64,000 bases of DNA from the NCBI RefSeq assembly GCF_040939305.1, contig NZ_CP162511.1:2728001-2792000 (forward strand), in the 5' to 3' direction. Both the position numbers and the translations under genes were made by a program. Under the pieces are notes generated by a model. That model did no database searches. It had not been told where the DNA came from and saw only the letters and a list, made by a program, of their open reading frames with translations. Positions within the stretch are counted from its first letter, which is position 1. Every line of letters starts with the position of its first letter. Positions 25,395-36,811 of this stretch are shown here, one piece after another. Origin of the DNA: Herbiconiux sp. A18JL235 (GTDB taxonomy: Bacteria > Actinomycetota > Actinomycetes > Actinomycetales > Microbacteriaceae).

Positions 25395-26597
25395 TCAGCG
25401 GGCGCCGTCGACCGCGGCGAACGCCGCGCGCAGACGGTTGCCGAACTCGCGCACCTCGTCGTCGCCGATGATGAGCGGCGGCGCCAGCCGCAGGCTCGAG
25501 TCGTTCGGGGCGTTGATGATGAGCCCGGCGTCGAGGGCGGCGTTCGAGAGCTCGACCGCGACCGGCTCGGTGAGCCCGACGCCGATGAGCAGCCCCTGGC
25601 CGCGCAGCTCCCCGATGAGCGGGGAGTCGATCTCGCTGATGACTGCGCGCACCTCGCGGCCGCGCCTGGCCGCGTTCTCGACCAAGCCCGCGGTCTCGAT
25701 CTCGGTGAGCACCGCGTTCGCGGTGGCCGTGGCGAGCGGGTTGCCGCCGAAGGTGGAGCCGTGCATGCCCTTCGAGAACAGGTCGGAGGCCCAGCCGAAG
25801 GTCACCAGCGAGCCGATGGGGAACCCGCCGGCCATGCCCTTGGCGAGGGTCACCGCATCCGGTGTGACCCCGTCGTGCATGTAGGAGAACCACTCGCCCG
25901 TGCGGCCGATGCCGGTCTGGATCTCGTCGAGCACGAGCAGCACCCCGTGCCGCTCGGTGAGCTCACGGGCACGCTTGAGGAAGCCGGCCGGCAGGCCGAG
26001 CACACCCGCCTCGCCCTTGATCGGCTCGATGACGAGGGCGGCGACGGTGTCGTCGATCGCCGCGTCGAGCGCCTCGATCGTGGTGTCGATGTGCTCGACG
26101 CCCGCGGGCATCGGCTCGAAGGGCTCGCGCATCGCCGGTTTGCCGGTGAGGGCGAGCGCCCCCATGGTGCGGCCGTGGAACCCGTTCTCGAGCGCGATGA
26201 TGCGGGTACGGCGCTCGGTGGAGTTCAGGCGCGCGAGCTTGAACGCCGCCTCGTTGGCTTCGGCCCCCGAGTTGCAGAAGTAGGCGCGACCGCCCTCACC
26301 GGCCCCGGTCAGCCGGGTGAGCCGCTCGGCGAGCTCGAGCTGGGGCGGCGTCGAGAAGTAGTTCGACACGTGCGCCAGGGTCGCCGCCTGCTGCGACACG
26401 GCGTTCACGAACACCGGATGCGCGTGGCCGAGCGAGTTCACGGCGATGCCGGCGAGGAAGTCGAGGTACTCCTTGCCTTCTTCGTCCCAGACGTACGCGC
26501 CCTCGCCGCGCACCAGCAGGCGCAAGGGCATGCCGAGCGTGCGCATGATGTGCGTGTCGAAGCGGCTCTGCCACGAATCGGATGCGGTGACCGTCAC
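25395..26597 (-). CDS. argD: acetylornithine aminotransferase
   Basis: PLP-dependent class III aminotransferase that makes N-acetylornithine. Key features are the FCNSGAEANEAAFKLAR block, the cofactor-binding LVLDEIQTGIGRTG segment and the Schiff-base Lys in TLAKGMAGGFPIG. The 400-residue protein starts with GTG at 26597 (AAAGG about 9 nt upstream), 18 bp after argB. It may also act as succinyldiaminopimelate aminotransferase, as some ArgD enzymes do. Confidence 0.95.
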   Translation of the reverse strand: MTVTASDSWQSRFDTHIMRTLGMPLRLLVRGEGAYVWDEEGKEYLDFLAGIAVNSLGHAHPVFVNAVSQQAATLAHVSNYFSTPPQLELAERLTRLTGAGEGGRAYFCNSGAEANEAAFKLARLNSTERRTRIIALENGFHGRTMGALALTGKPAMREPFEPMPAGVEHIDTTIEALDAAIDDTVAALVIEPIKGEAGVLGLPAGFLKRARELTERHGVLLVLDEIQTGIGRTGEWFSYMHDGVTPDAVTLAKGMAGGFPIGSLVTFGWASDLFSKGMHGSTFGGNPLATATANAVLTEIETAGLVENAARRGREVRAVISEIDSPLIGELRGQGLLIGVGLTEPVAVELSNAALDAGLIINAPNDSSLRLAPPLIIGDDEVREFGNRLRAAFAAVDGAR

Positions 26598-26615
26598 GGG
26601 TTGACGCCTTTCGGT

Positions 26616-27533
26616 TCAGTGGGCGGCGGCCGGCACGACCTCGGTGCCGACACCACCCTGGGTGAAGACCTCGAGGAGGATGGAGTGCGGCTCGCGGCCG
26701 TCGATGATGGCGGCCTTCGCCACTCCCCCGTCGACCGCCTCGAGACAGGCCGACATCTTGGGGATCATCCCCGACTCGAGCGAGGGCAGCATGGCGCGCA
26801 GCTCCTCGCTGTCGATGACGGAGACCAGCGAGTCGCGGTTCGGCCAGTCGCTGTAGAGACCGGCCACGTCGGTGAGGATGACGAGCTTCGCGGCGGAGAG
26901 TGCCACGGCGAGCGCCGCTGCCGCCGCATCGGCGTTGACGTTCAGCACCTGCCCGGGCTGGTCGACGTCGGGAGCGATGGAGGAGACGACGGGGATGCGC
27001 CCGGCCTCGAGCTGCGCCATCACGCCCTCGGGGTTCACCCCCACGACGTCGCCGACGAGACCGAGGTCGACCATCTCGCCGTCGATCTCGACCCCGCGCT
27101 TGCGCCCTTCGAAGAGCCCCGCGTCCTCACCCGAGAGCGCAGCCGCGAGGGGCCCGTGCTCGTTGATGTGACTCACGATGTCGCGGCTGATCTGACCGGT
27201 GAGCACCATGCGCACGACGTCCATGGCTTCGGGACTCGTGACCCGGTAGCCGCCCCGGAACTCGCTCTCGATGCCGAGGCGATCGAGCATCCGGGAGATC
27301 TGCGGGCCGCCCCCGTGCACGACGACGGGGCGGATGCCGGCGTAGCGCAGGTAGACGATGTCTTCGGCGAAGGTGCGCTGCAGCTCGGGGTCGACCATGG
27401 CGTTGCCGCCGAACTTCACGACGATGATCTGGCCGTGGAAGCGCTTCAGCCAGGGCAGCGACTCGATGAGCGTGCTGGCCTTGACGTGCGCGAGCTCGGC
27501 GTCGGCGGCGGTGGGTGCGGTGTACTCGGGCAT
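26616..27533 (-). CDS. argB: acetylglutamate kinase
   Basis: Phosphorylates N-acetylglutamate and is usually the arginine-inhibited control point. The amino-acid kinase motifs are [21 protein letters not shown] and [13 protein letters not shown]. The N-terminal helix ahead of the kinase core (about residues 10-30) matches the arginine-sensitive hexameric type, so feedback inhibition is likely. Length is 305. The start overlaps the argJ stop by 1 bp (TGATG). Confidence 0.95.
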   Translation of the reverse strand: MPEYTAPTAADAELAHVKASTLIESLPWLKRFHGQIIVVKFGGNAMVDPELQRTFAEDIVYLRYAGIRPVVVHGGGPQISRMLDRLGIESEFRGGYRVTSPEAMDVVRMVLTGQISRDIVSHINEHGPLAAALSGEDAGLFEGRKRGVEIDGEMVDLGLVGDVVGVNPEGVMAQLEAGRIPVVSSIAPDVDQPGQVLNVNADAAAAALAVALSAAKLVILTDVAGLYSDWPNRDSLVSVIDSEELRAMLPSLESGMIPKMSACLEAVDGGVAKAAIIDGREPHSILLEVFTQGGVGTEVVPAAAH

Positions 27534-28699
27534 CAGCTGGCGTACGCGCTGTTCTCGTACACGTAGTCGTGGGTGAGGTCGTTGGTGTAGATGGTGGCCG
27601 TCGCGTCGCCCGACTTGAGGTCGATGAGGATGCTCGTGGCCCGCGGGGTGAGATCGACGAGCTCACGGTCGTCTCCCGGCTCCCCCTCACGGCACACCAT
27701 CACCCCGTTCATCGAGACGTCGATGCGGTAGGGATCGAACTCGGCGTCGGTGGTGCCGAGCGCCGCGAGCACCCGGCCCCAGTTGGGATCGTTGCCGAAG
27801 ATGGCGGCCTTCAGCAGGTTGCTGCGCGAGACGGCCCGGCCCACGACGACCGCGTCGTCTTCGCTCGCGGCGTTCACCACCTCGATCGCGATGTCGTGGC
27901 TCGCCCCCTCGGCATCGCGCTGCAGCTGGGTGGCGAGGTCGAGGCAGAGCGCGGTGAGAGCCGTGGTGAACTCCGCCTCGTCGGCGGCGACACCGGATGC
28001 TCCGGAGGCCATCAGGGTGACGGTGTCGTTGGTCGACATGCAGCCGTCGGAATCGACGCGGTCGAAGGTGACGCGAGTGGCGGCGCGGAGCGCCCGGTCG
28101 AGGGTGGCGGCGTCGAGGTCGGCGTCGGTGGTGATGACGACGAGCATGGTCGCGAGACCCGGTGCGAGCATCCCCGCTCCCTTGGCCATGCCGCCGATCG
28201 ACCAGCCGGCGCGCGACTCGATCGTCGACTCCTTCGGCTTCGAGTCGGTGGTCATGATGGCGAGTGCCGCATCCGCACCCCCGTCGCGCTCGCCCGAGAG
28301 GGCGGCGACCGCCGGGGGGACGTTGTCGAGGATGGCGTCGCGGAAGCTCTGGTCGCCGACCCCGATGAGCCCGGTGGAGCACACCAGCACGTCGCCCGCG
28401 GCAACGCCGAGCGCGTCGGCGACGGCCTCGGCGGTGGCGTGCGTGGTCTGGAAGCCGAAGGCGCCCGTGAAGCAGTTGGCTCCGCCGGAGTTGAGGATGA
28501 CGGCGTCGATTCGGCCGTCTTCGATGACCTTCTCCGACCAGAGCACGGGGTTCGCCTTCGCCCGGTTGGAAGTGAACACCGCGGCGGCGGCCTTGCTCGG
28601 GCCGTCGTTGACGACGAGCGCGAGATCGCGGGCGCCGGTGGACTTCAGGCCGGCGACGACTCCTGAGGCGCGGAAGCCTGCGGGATGGGTGACGCTCAC
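27533..28699 (-). CDS. argJ: bifunctional ornithine acetyltransferase / N-acetylglutamate synthase
   Basis: Recycles the acetyl group from acetylornithine to glutamate and may also make N-acetylglutamate. It is made as a precursor that cuts itself before a Thr; that site is visible as [11 protein letters not shown], with cleavage expected between Ala and Thr. Other family blocks are [13 protein letters not shown] and [14 protein letters not shown]. Length is 388. GTG start overlaps argC by 4 bp. Its presence explains why no separate argA or argE is needed. Confidence 0.95.
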   Translation of the reverse strand: MSVTHPAGFRASGVVAGLKSTGARDLALVVNDGPSKAAAAVFTSNRAKANPVLWSEKVIEDGRIDAVILNSGGANCFTGAFGFQTTHATAEAVADALGVAAGDVLVCSTGLIGVGDQSFRDAILDNVPPAVAALSGERDGGADAALAIMTTDSKPKESTIESRAGWSIGGMAKGAGMLAPGLATMLVVITTDADLDAATLDRALRAATRVTFDRVDSDGCMSTNDTVTLMASGASGVAADEAEFTTALTALCLDLATQLQRDAEGASHDIAIEVVNAASEDDAVVVGRAVSRSNLLKAAIFGNDPNWGRVLAALGTTDAEFDPYRIDVSMNGVMVCREGEPGDDRELVDLTPRATSILIDLKSGDATATIYTNDLTHDYVYENSAYAS

Positions 28700-29742
28700 G
28701 GTGCGACTCCGTTCACGGGGAGGCCGAGCTGCTCGGGCAGGCCGAGCGCGAGGTTGGTGGACTGGACGGCGGCGCCGGCGGTGCCCTTCACGAGGTTGTC
28801 GAGCGCGGTGACCGTGACGACGCGCTCAGCCTCCTCGTCGACGGCGATCCCGACGACCGCCGTGTTCGCGCCCGTCGTGTCGGCGACCCGCGGGAAGGCA
28901 CCCTCGGGCATCAGGTGCACGAAGGGCTCGTCGGCGTAGGCGAGCTCCCACGCCGAACGCACGTCTGCGGCGCTCACCCCGGGCTGGAGACGGGCCGTGG
29001 AGGTGGCGAGGATGCCGCGCGACATCGGCACCAGCACGGGTGTGAACGAGACGGTCACCTTCTCGCCCGCCGCGCCGGTGAGGTTCTGCACGATCTCGGG
29101 GACGTGGCGGTGCACTCCGCCGACTCCGTAGGCGTGGGCCGAGCCGAGCAGCTCGCTGGCGAGCAGATCGGTGCGGAGCGTCTTGCCCGCGCCCGAGGGG
29201 CCGACCGCCAGCACGGCGACGAGGTCGACGGGCTGGATGACTCCCGCCCGGAGGCCCGGCGCGAGGCCGAGGCTGACCGCGGTGACGTTGCAGCCGGGCA
29301 CGGCGATGCGGTTGACGCCCGCGAGCCGGTCGCGCTGCTTGCCGCCGTCGGCGAGCACCAGCTCGGGGAGTCCGTACGGCCACGAACCGTGGTACTCGGA
29401 CTTGTAGAACCTCTCCCAGGCCTCACCACTCGTGAGCCGATGGTCGGCTCCGCAGTCGACGACGACGCTGGCATCGCCGAGCTCATCGGCGAGCGCCCCC
29501 GAATGGCCGTGCGGGAGGGCGAGGAAGACCACGTCGTGGCCCCTCAGCGTCTCAGCGCTCGTCTCCTGGAGCACCAGGTCGGCGTAGCTGCGCAGGTGCG
29601 GCTGGAGAGCGATGAGACGCTGGCCCGCGTTCTTGTTCGCCGTGACCGTGCGCACCTCGAACTCCGGATGCGCGGCGAGGAGGCGCAGGATCTCGCCGCC
29701 CGCGTATCCGCTGGCTCCGGCGATGGCGACTGTGTAGACCAT
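28696..29742 (-). CDS. argC: N-acetyl-gamma-glutamyl-phosphate reductase
   Basis: NADPH-dependent reduction of acetylglutamyl phosphate. It has the N-terminal GASGYAGGE nucleotide site and the catalytic Cys in [13 protein letters not shown]; the later [12 protein letters not shown] block fits the family. At 348 residues it is normal. It is the first gene of argCJBDFH. The ATG has no good Shine-Dalgarno spacing; TAGATT lies 6 nt upstream, suggesting a leaderless transcript. Confidence 0.95.
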   Translation of the reverse strand: MVYTVAIAGASGYAGGEILRLLAAHPEFEVRTVTANKNAGQRLIALQPHLRSYADLVLQETSAETLRGHDVVFLALPHGHSGALADELGDASVVVDCGADHRLTSGEAWERFYKSEYHGSWPYGLPELVLADGGKQRDRLAGVNRIAVPGCNVTAVSLGLAPGLRAGVIQPVDLVAVLAVGPSGAGKTLRTDLLASELLGSAHAYGVGGVHRHVPEIVQNLTGAAGEKVTVSFTPVLVPMSRGILATSTARLQPGVSAADVRSAWELAYADEPFVHLMPEGAFPRVADTTGANTAVVGIAVDEEAERVVTVTALDNLVKGTAGAAVQSTNLALGLPEQLGLPVNGVAP

Positions 29743-29748
29743 CTTCCC

Positions 29749-29754
29749 AATCTA
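29749..29754 (-). promoter_or_regulatory. -10-like box of argC
   Basis: TAGATT on the minus strand, ending 6 nt before the argC ATG. Transcription starting 6-7 nt downstream would begin at the start codon. The GGGAAG between box and ATG touches the ATG and is too close to serve as an ordinary ribosome site. No ARG-box palindrome was seen nearby. Confidence 0.5.
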
Positions 29755-29774
29755 TCGCTCAGGCCCGGCGGCGA

Positions 29775-29803
29775 GTGCCGCGGGCGATCTGCTCCCGCGG
29801 CAC
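29775..29803 (-). terminator. GC-rich hairpin after pheT
   Basis: Perfect 10-bp inverted repeat (GTGCCGCGGG / CCCGCGGCAC) with a 9-nt loop, 12 bp after the pheT stop. There is no T-run, so it may be a weak or factor-assisted terminator separating pheST from the argCJBDFH operon. Confidence 0.5.
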
Positions 29804-29815
29804 CCCGCTGCGGGT

Positions 29816-32347
29816 CTACTCCCTGACCGTCGCCTGGAACAGCTCGGCCGCACGCGCAGCGCCGGCCAGCTTCGCCTCCGAGGCCTCGGCGGCGGTGAGC
29901 GTTCGGTCGGCCGCGCGGAAGCGCAGCGCGAAGGTGAGCGACTTCGCAGCGTCGGGCAGACCCTGGCCGCGGTAGTCGTCGACGAGACGGATGCTCTCGA
30001 GCAACTCGCCGGCACCCTCTTCGACGGCGCGCTGCACCTCGCCTGCCACCGTGTCGACCGGCACGACCAGCGAGAGATCCTGCGTCGCGGCTGGATAGCC
30101 GCTGATGGGCGCCACGTCGATGCCGGTTCCGGCAGCGGCGATGACAGCGTCGAGGTCGAGCTCGAGCACGCCCACCACGCGGGGCAGGTCGAGCTCCTTG
30201 GTGAGCGCGGGCAGCAGTTCGCCGGCGAAGCCGATGCTCCGCTCCCCTACGGGGGTCTCCACGAACAGCTCGGCCGTGCGCCCAGGGTGCATCGACTTGT
30301 GCGCACCCGGTGCGACCCGCAGCGCGACGGCGAGTGCCGACTCGAGCAGCCGCACGACGTCGAGCACATCGGCGATGCCGGCGGGAACGGCGGGCTGGCC
30401 CGGCTGCTTGTCGACCGAGTTGCCGAGCACGAGCGCGGCCACGTGACGAGGCTGCGGCGGGATGCCCTCGTGCAGCTCGCCGAGCTGCGCGGCATCGGGC
30501 AGCGCGGCCCCGACGGGCAGCTCGGCCTGCCCGTAGCGTCGGTCGGCCTCGGGAAGGAACACGAGACCGATCTCGAACAGCGCCAGGTCGGTCAAGCCGC
30601 GCGACAGGTTGCGCCGCGCGATGTCGATGAGCCCGGGGATGAGCGAGGTGCGCAGGAGGGCCGCCTCACTGTCGAGCGGGTTGGCCACGCGGATGGCGGG
30701 CACCTCGACCTCGTCGGGGCTGCCGAACCGCACATTCTGCTCCGCACTGAGGAACGGGTACGCGAGCACCTCGACCAGCCCGCCCGCGGCGAGCACGTCG
30801 GCGGTGCGGCGGCGGGTGACCTGCGCGGGGGTGAGCCCGCGCCCGGGCGGCGCGATCGGGAGGATCGAGGGGATGCGGTCGTAGCCGACGATGCGCGCCA
30901 CCTCTTCGGCGAGCGAGGCCTTGTCGATGAGGTCGGGGCGCCAGCTCGGCGGCGTCACCTCGAAGCCCCCCGCGTTCTCCTCGACCGTCGAGCCGATCTC
31001 GGCGAGCGAGCGGGCGATGTCGTCTGGCGTGAAGTCGACCCCGACGAGCTTCTGCACGAAACCGAACGGCAGCATGATCGAGCCGGGCTCGGCGTGCTCG
31101 TGGTGCACCGAGCCGAGGCCGTCGGCGGTGCCCCCGGCGAGCGTCTCGAGCAGCTCGACCACACGGGCCGCAGCGGGCTGGGCGACCTTCGGGTCGACAC
31201 CGCGCTCGAAGCGACGGGACGCCTCGCTCGGCAGCTTGTGCCGCCTGGCGGTGCGCGCGATCGACACCGGGTCGAAGTTCGCCGCCTCGATGAGCACGTT
31301 CACCGTGCCGTCGCCGATCTCGGTGGAGGCTCCGCCCATGACACCGGCGAGCCCGATGGGGCCGCGGTCGTCGGTGATGAGCAGGTCTTCGGGGTCGAGC
31401 GTGCGGGTGACTCCGTCGAGGGTCTCGAGGGTCTCCCCCACGGTGGCGCGACGCACGACGATGCCGCCCTGCAGCGCATCCAGGTCGTACCCATGGATGG
31501 GCTGCCCGAACTCGAGCATGACGTAGTTCGTGATGTCGACGACGAGGGAGATCGAGCGGATGCCGGCGAGCTTCAGGCGTGAGACCAGCCAGGCGGGTGA
31601 CTTCGCCGTCGGGTCGATGCCCCGCACCGTGCGCGTCACGAACACCGTGGCGCCGACGCGACCGCGGATGGGCGCCTCGTCATGGATCGCCACCGGAAAA
31701 CCCGAGGCGGCGACGGGCGTGACCCGATCGACCGGGTCGCGGAAGCCCGCACCGGTGGAGTGGGCGTACTCGCGGGCGATGCCGCGGATGGAGAAGGCGT
31801 AGCCGCGGTCGGGGGTGACGTTCACCTCGACGGCCGAGTCGTCGAGCGAGAGCAGCGCCAGCGCGTCGGTGCCCACCTCGGGGTCGAGACCGAGCGTGGT
31901 GAGTCGCAGGATGCCGTCGTGGTCGTCGCCGAGGCCGAGCTCGCGCGCCGAGGCGATCATGCCGTCGGAGACGTGCCCGTAGGTCTTGCGCGCGGCGATG
32001 GCGAAACCGCCGGGAAGCACGGCGCCCGGAAGCGTCACCACCACCTTGTCGCCCACGAAGAAGTTCGACGCGCCGCAGACGATGCCGCGCACGTCGGCAC
32101 CGCCGTCGGCAGCGAGCTGCCCCTCAGGGGCCACCCGCACCTGGCACCACCTGATGGTCTTGCCGTTGGACTGCGGCTCCTCGACGAAGGAGAGCACCTG
32201 CCCGACGACGACCGGGCCGGTGACGTCGAAGCCGTGCGACCCCTCCTCCTCGAGCCCCACCTTCACGAGTGCCGCGTGGATGTCGGCGATCGACGCGTCG
32301 GCGGGGACGTCGACGTACTCTGCGAGCCAGCTGATCGGTACACGCAT
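29816..32347 (-). CDS. pheT: phenylalanyl-tRNA synthetase beta subunit
   Basis: Beta chain of the alpha2-beta2 enzyme. In order: N-terminal domain (MRVPISWLAEYVDVP), an EMAP/OB tRNA-binding domain (about residues 40-160), B3/B4 editing domains, the B5 domain with the LPSEASRRFERGVDP motif, and the C-terminal anticodon-binding (FDX-ACB) domain. At 843 residues it is full length. The ATG at 32347 starts 2 nt after the pheS stop; apparent upstream coding in the same frame is out-of-phase pheS sequence. Confidence 0.96.
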   Translation of the reverse strand: MRVPISWLAEYVDVPADASIADIHAALVKVGLEEEGSHGFDVTGPVVVGQVLSFVEEPQSNGKTIRWCQVRVAPEGQLAADGGADVRGIVCGASNFFVGDKVVVTLPGAVLPGGFAIAARKTYGHVSDGMIASARELGLGDDHDGILRLTTLGLDPEVGTDALALLSLDDSAVEVNVTPDRGYAFSIRGIAREYAHSTGAGFRDPVDRVTPVAASGFPVAIHDEAPIRGRVGATVFVTRTVRGIDPTAKSPAWLVSRLKLAGIRSISLVVDITNYVMLEFGQPIHGYDLDALQGGIVVRRATVGETLETLDGVTRTLDPEDLLITDDRGPIGLAGVMGGASTEIGDGTVNVLIEAANFDPVSIARTARRHKLPSEASRRFERGVDPKVAQPAAARVVELLETLAGGTADGLGSVHHEHAEPGSIMLPFGFVQKLVGVDFTPDDIARSLAEIGSTVEENAGGFEVTPPSWRPDLIDKASLAEEVARIVGYDRIPSILPIAPPGRGLTPAQVTRRRTADVLAAGGLVEVLAYPFLSAEQNVRFGSPDEVEVPAIRVANPLDSEAALLRTSLIPGLIDIARRNLSRGLTDLALFEIGLVFLPEADRRYGQAELPVGAALPDAAQLGELHEGIPPQPRHVAALVLGNSVDKQPGQPAVPAGIADVLDVVRLLESALAVALRVAPGAHKSMHPGRTAELFVETPVGERSIGFAGELLPALTKELDLPRVVGVLELDLDAVIAAAGTGIDVAPISGYPAATQDLSLVVPVDTVAGEVQRAVEEGAGELLESIRLVDDYRGQGLPDAAKSLTFALRFRAADRTLTAAEASEAKLAGAARAAELFQATVRE

Positions 32348-32349
32348 GA

Positions 32350-33393
<1,044 letters not shown>

Positions 33394-33398
33394 TCACA

Positions 33399-33404
33399 AG
33401 TTTA
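33399..33404 (-). promoter_or_regulatory. -10-like box of pheS
   Basis: TAAACT on the minus strand, 8 nt before the GTG start of pheS and just after the gluD stop. No convincing -35 element at 16-18 bp. If used, the mRNA would begin at or next to the start codon. I see no T-box or attenuator, for which the 21-bp gap leaves no room. Confidence 0.45.
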
Positions 33405-33411
33405 CGCGGTG

Positions 33412-34341
33412 CTACTCCGTGGTGCGGTCAGCCGGGTCGACGTTCGTCACCAGAGTCGCGTTGACGGCGCCGCCACCCTCGGTCGGTATGACGTTGGGGA
33501 TGACACCGCCGATGCGCCCGGGGCGCCGCAGTCGCCGGCGGGCGAAGCGCCGGGTGAGCGCCGAGAGCGTGAGGTTCACCGCGAGGTAGATGATGAGCGT
33601 GATGACGAACAGGGTGAACAGGAAGCGGTTGCCGTAGTAGCTGCCGAGGTTGTTCATCGTGGTGCGGATGAGTTCGTTGTACCCGACGATGTAGCCGAGG
33701 CTGGTGTCTTTGAGCAGCACGATGAGCTGGGCGAGCACGATGGGAAGCATCTGCCGGAACGCCTGCGGGAACTCGATGAGCATCCGGGTCTGCAAGGCGG
33801 TGAGGCCGACGCTGAGGCCTGCCTCTCGCTGACCGCGGGGCAGTGACGCGATGCCGGCCCGGAGCGCTTCGCCGATGATCGCGCCGTTGTAGAGGCCGAG
33901 GCCGAGCACCACGGCCCAGAACGCCCCGGTCGAGCCCACGAGCAGGATGAAGAGCATGAGCAGCAGCACGGGCATGCCGCGGAAGAACTCGAGCACCACG
34001 GTGGCGGGGATGCGCACCACGGCGAGCGACGAGGTGCGCAGCAGCACGAAGAGCACGCCCACGACGAGCGCCATCACGGCGGCGATCGCCGCGGCCTGCA
34101 GCGTGTTGAGGAGACCGCGGCCCACCGCCCCCCAGAACTCGGGATCGGTGACGAGGGGCTCCCAGCGAGAGGCGTCGAAGAAGCCGGGGAGCGTGATGCC
34201 GCCCGACTCCCGCGGCTGCGCCAGGGTGAACAGGCCCCAGCCGAGAACGGCGACGAGCACCACGAGCACCACGATCGAGGCGATGAGGGAACGCCTGCGG
34301 GCCTTCGGCCCTGGGGCGTCGAACAGGACGGAGACGCTCAT
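33412..34341 (-). CDS. gluD: glutamate-type ABC transporter permease GluD
   Basis: Membrane subunit of a polar amino-acid importer. The 309-residue protein has an N-terminal span (about residues 18-42), a periplasm-side loop, and the five-helix HEAAT permease core with the EAA-type motif containing AGIASLPRGQREAGLSVG. The chain ends in a basic then polar tail of about 50 residues. The ATG at 34341 overlaps the gluC stop by 4 bp. Assignment as GluD rests on the gluABCD order known from Corynebacterium. Confidence 0.88.
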   Translation of the reverse strand: MSVSVLFDAPGPKARRRSLIASIVVLVVLVAVLGWGLFTLAQPRESGGITLPGFFDASRWEPLVTDPEFWGAVGRGLLNTLQAAAIAAVMALVVGVLFVLLRTSSLAVVRIPATVVLEFFRGMPVLLLMLFILLVGSTGAFWAVVLGLGLYNGAIIGEALRAGIASLPRGQREAGLSVGLTALQTRMLIEFPQAFRQMLPIVLAQLIVLLKDTSLGYIVGYNELIRTTMNNLGSYYGNRFLFTLFVITLIIYLAVNLTLSALTRRFARRRLRRPGRIGGVIPNVIPTEGGGAVNATLVTNVDPADRTTE

Positions 34342-34985
34342 CGCTGCACCGCGAATCTCTTCTCGAGCCGCCCGGCCAGGATGCCGAGCGGGATGGTGAT
34401 GAGGAGGTAGAAGGTCGCGACCGCGAGGAGCACCGCCACCACGGCGTTGCCGTTCGCGTTGGCGAGCGTGCGCCCGACACCGAACAACTCGGCCACGAAG
34501 AACGCTCCGGCCACCGAGGTGTTCTTGGTGAGCGCGATCATCACGTTGATGAGGGGCGGGATGACCATGCGGAAGGCCTGGGGGAAGATGACGATGGTGA
34601 CCGTCTGCCCGAAGCCGAGGCCGAGACTCCGCGCCGCCTCGGCCTGACCGATCGGCACACCGTTGACGCCCGAACGCAGGGCCTCGGCGACGAACGGCGA
34701 GGTATAGGCGGTGAGGCCGATGACGGCGCACCAGAAGTAGGGCAGCTCCGACCCGAGGTAGGGGAGGATGATCGCGCAGAAGAACAGCACCAGTGTGAGC
34801 GGCGTGTTGCGCAGCAGCTCGGTGTAGACCGCGGCGAAACCCGAGAGGGTGGGCACCGGCGAAATGCGCATCACCGCCACCACCGTGCCCACGACGAGTG
34901 CCGCGAGGCCCGAGAGCAGCAGCAACGACAGGGTCTGGCCGAATCCCTCGAGATACAGCGGCAGATTGTCGATGACGACGTTCAC
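34338..34985 (-). CDS. gluC: glutamate-type ABC transporter permease GluC
   Basis: Partner permease of GluD, 215 residues, with about five membrane spans and the EAA loop GVNGVPIGQAEAARSLGLGF that docks on the ATPase. The N-terminus LPLYLEGFGQTLSLLLLSG is typical of the HisM/GlnP group. GTG start at 34985 with GAGG upstream. It follows gluB by 31 bp. Confidence 0.9.
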   Translation of the reverse strand: MNVVIDNLPLYLEGFGQTLSLLLLSGLAALVVGTVVAVMRISPVPTLSGFAAVYTELLRNTPLTLVLFFCAIILPYLGSELPYFWCAVIGLTAYTSPFVAEALRSGVNGVPIGQAEAARSLGLGFGQTVTIVIFPQAFRMVIPPLINVMIALTKNTSVAGAFFVAELFGVGRTLANANGNAVVAVLLAVATFYLLITIPLGILAGRLEKRFAVQR

Positions 34986-35016
34986 TCGGGCCTCGCTTCA
35001 CTCATCCGTCATCGCC

Positions 35017-35880
35017 TCAGTAGCGGTCGACCGCCGGGGGCTCGACGAAGGGCAGCACCGTGCCCGCCGTGCCCTCCCAGGCCGCTTCGTAACTGCCGTC
35101 CTCGTACGACTCCTCGAGGGTGTCGTTGACGAAGTTCCGGAAGTCGGTGTCGTCTTTGGCGAGACCGATGCCGTAGGGCTCGTCGGTGAAGGGCTCACCC
35201 ACGACCTTGAACTCGCCCTCGTTCTGGGCGGCGAGGCCGGCGAGGATGACGTTGTCGGTCGAGACGGCGACCACCTGGCCCGTGCGCAGCGGCTCGAGGC
35301 AGTTGGTGTAGGTGTCGGTGAGCACCACCTGGGCGCCGAGCGCCTCGAGGTTGGCCGCCGGGGTCGAACCCGTGACGGAGCAGACGGGCTTGCCGACGAG
35401 GTCGTCTTCGCTCTCGATGGTGTCGTCGTCGGCGAGGGTGAGGATGCTCTGGCCGGCCATATAGTACGGCCCGGCGAACGAGATGACCTCCTTGCGCTTG
35501 TCGTTGATGGTGTACGTCGCCACCACCAGGTCGACCTCACCGTTCTGGATGAACGGCTCGCGGTTGGCCGAGACGGTCTCGACCCACTCGATGTTCTCGG
35601 GGGCGATGCCGAGCTTGCCGGCGATGATCTTGCCGATCTCGACGTCGAAGCCCTCAGGGGTGCCGTCGGGGCCGACGAGACCGAACAGGGGCTGGTCGAA
35701 CTTCGTGCCGATGGTGATCTTGCCCGCGTCGGCGAGCGTCTGCATCGTGGAACCTGCGGCGAAGGTGGGTGCTGCCTCCACCTCGGGCTCTGCGGTCTCG
35801 CCCGAGCCCCCCGCGCATCCGGCCAGTGCCACGGCGGTCACCGCGGCGATCGCGAGAAACGATAGCTTCTTGTGCCTCAT
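35017..35880 (-). CDS. gluB: glutamate-binding lipoprotein of the ABC transporter
   Basis: Extracellular solute-binding protein anchored by lipid. A lipoprotein signal (MRHKKLSF then hydrophobic core) ends in the lipobox LAGC, placing the mature Cys at residue 22. The family 3 binding fold follows with GFDVEIGKIIAGKLG and the ligand-contact region FIQNGEVDLVVATYTI and CSVTGSTPAANLE. Length is 287. Glutamate specificity is inferred from similarity of layout to corynebacterial GluB; glutamine or aspartate are possible. Confidence 0.9.
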   Translation of the reverse strand: MRHKKLSFLAIAAVTAVALAGCAGGSGETAEPEVEAAPTFAAGSTMQTLADAGKITIGTKFDQPLFGLVGPDGTPEGFDVEIGKIIAGKLGIAPENIEWVETVSANREPFIQNGEVDLVVATYTINDKRKEVISFAGPYYMAGQSILTLADDDTIESEDDLVGKPVCSVTGSTPAANLEALGAQVVLTDTYTNCLEPLRTGQVVAVSTDNVILAGLAAQNEGEFKVVGEPFTDEPYGIGLAKDDTDFRNFVNDTLEESYEDGSYEAAWEGTAGTVLPFVEPPAVDRY

Positions 35881-35938
35881 CAGTCGTACCTCTCTGTGCT
35901 GTGCCCCCGCCGCTCGTGTGCGCCGGGGAGTTACCCGC

Positions 35939-36730
35939 CTAGTGGGCGAGGATCTTGGAGAGGAAGTCCTTCGCCCGCGGCGACTGCGGGTTCGTGAAGA
36001 ACTCCTCGGGGGCCGCTTCTTCTTCGACGCGACCGTCGGCCATGAAGATGACCCGGTCGGCGGCCTTGCGGGCGAAGCCCATCTCGTGGGTGACGACGAT
36101 CATCGTCATGCCGTCTCGGGCGAGGCCGACCATGACGTCGAGCACCTCGTTGATCATCTCGGGGTCGAGGGCGCTGGTGGGCTCGTCGAGCAGGATGAGC
36201 TTCGGGTTCATCGCCAGCGAGCGGGCGATCGCCACGCGCTGCTGCTGGCCACCCGAGAGCTGGGCGGGCAGCTTCTGCGCCTGGTTCGCGACGCCCACCC
36301 GCTCGAGCAGCTCCATGGCGCGCTTCTCGGCCTCCTTGCGAGAGACCTTGCGCACCTTCATCGGTGCGAGCGTGACGTTCTCGAGCACCGTCTTGTGCGC
36401 GAACAGGTTGAACGACTGGAACACCATGCCCACGTCGGCGCGGAGCCCGGCGAGGGCGCGGCCCTCGCTCGGCAGCACCTTGCCGTCGATGGTGATGGTG
36501 CCGGAGTCGATGGTCTCGAGACGGTTGATCGCCCGGCAGAACGTCGACTTGCCCGAGCCCGAGGGGCCGATGACCACGACCACCTCGCCGCGGGCGACCG
36601 AGGTGGTGATGTCGCGGAGCACGTGGAGTTCCCCGAAGTGCTTGTCGACGTGGTCGATGACGACCAGCGGTGCGGCATCGTCGCCGCGATCGGTCGTCGC
36701 CCCTCGAACGGGGGTGATCGGCTCATCCAT
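35939..36730 (-). CDS. gluA: glutamate-type ABC transporter ATPase
   Basis: Energises the importer. Walker A is GPSGSGKST, the Q-loop MVFQSFNLF, the signature [17 protein letters not shown], Walker B LILLDEP and the switch His in [11 protein letters not shown] chose the ATG at 36730 (GGTGA upstream), giving 263 residues; the in-frame stretch further upstream is not conserved in type. It is the first gene of gluABCD. A -10-like TATGAC lies about 35 bp upstream, without a strong -35. Confidence 0.93.
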   Translation of the reverse strand: MDEPITPVRGATTDRGDDAAPLVVIDHVDKHFGELHVLRDITTSVARGEVVVVIGPSGSGKSTFCRAINRLETIDSGTITIDGKVLPSEGRALAGLRADVGMVFQSFNLFAHKTVLENVTLAPMKVRKVSRKEAEKRAMELLERVGVANQAQKLPAQLSGGQQQRVAIARSLAMNPKLILLDEPTSALDPEMINEVLDVMVGLARDGMTMIVVTHEMGFARKAADRVIFMADGRVEEEAAPEEFFTNPQSPRAKDFLSKILAH

Positions 36731-36811
36731 GGGCTTCACCCAACCACACCCGAACGGGGGGCCGCAACGCGTCATAGAGTTCCGTGACTGAACCGAAACA
36801 TCCTCGAAACG

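Noticed and set aside
25761..27566. 601-codon open frame on the plus strand over argD and argB
   Set aside because: It is the complement of strongly conserved genes, its translation is rich in Asp, Val, Glu, His and Arg as expected of antisense GC-rich codons, and no domain is visible.
29743..29815. ARG box or attenuator before argC
   Set aside because: No AT-rich ARG-type palindrome and no leader peptide fits in the short gap.
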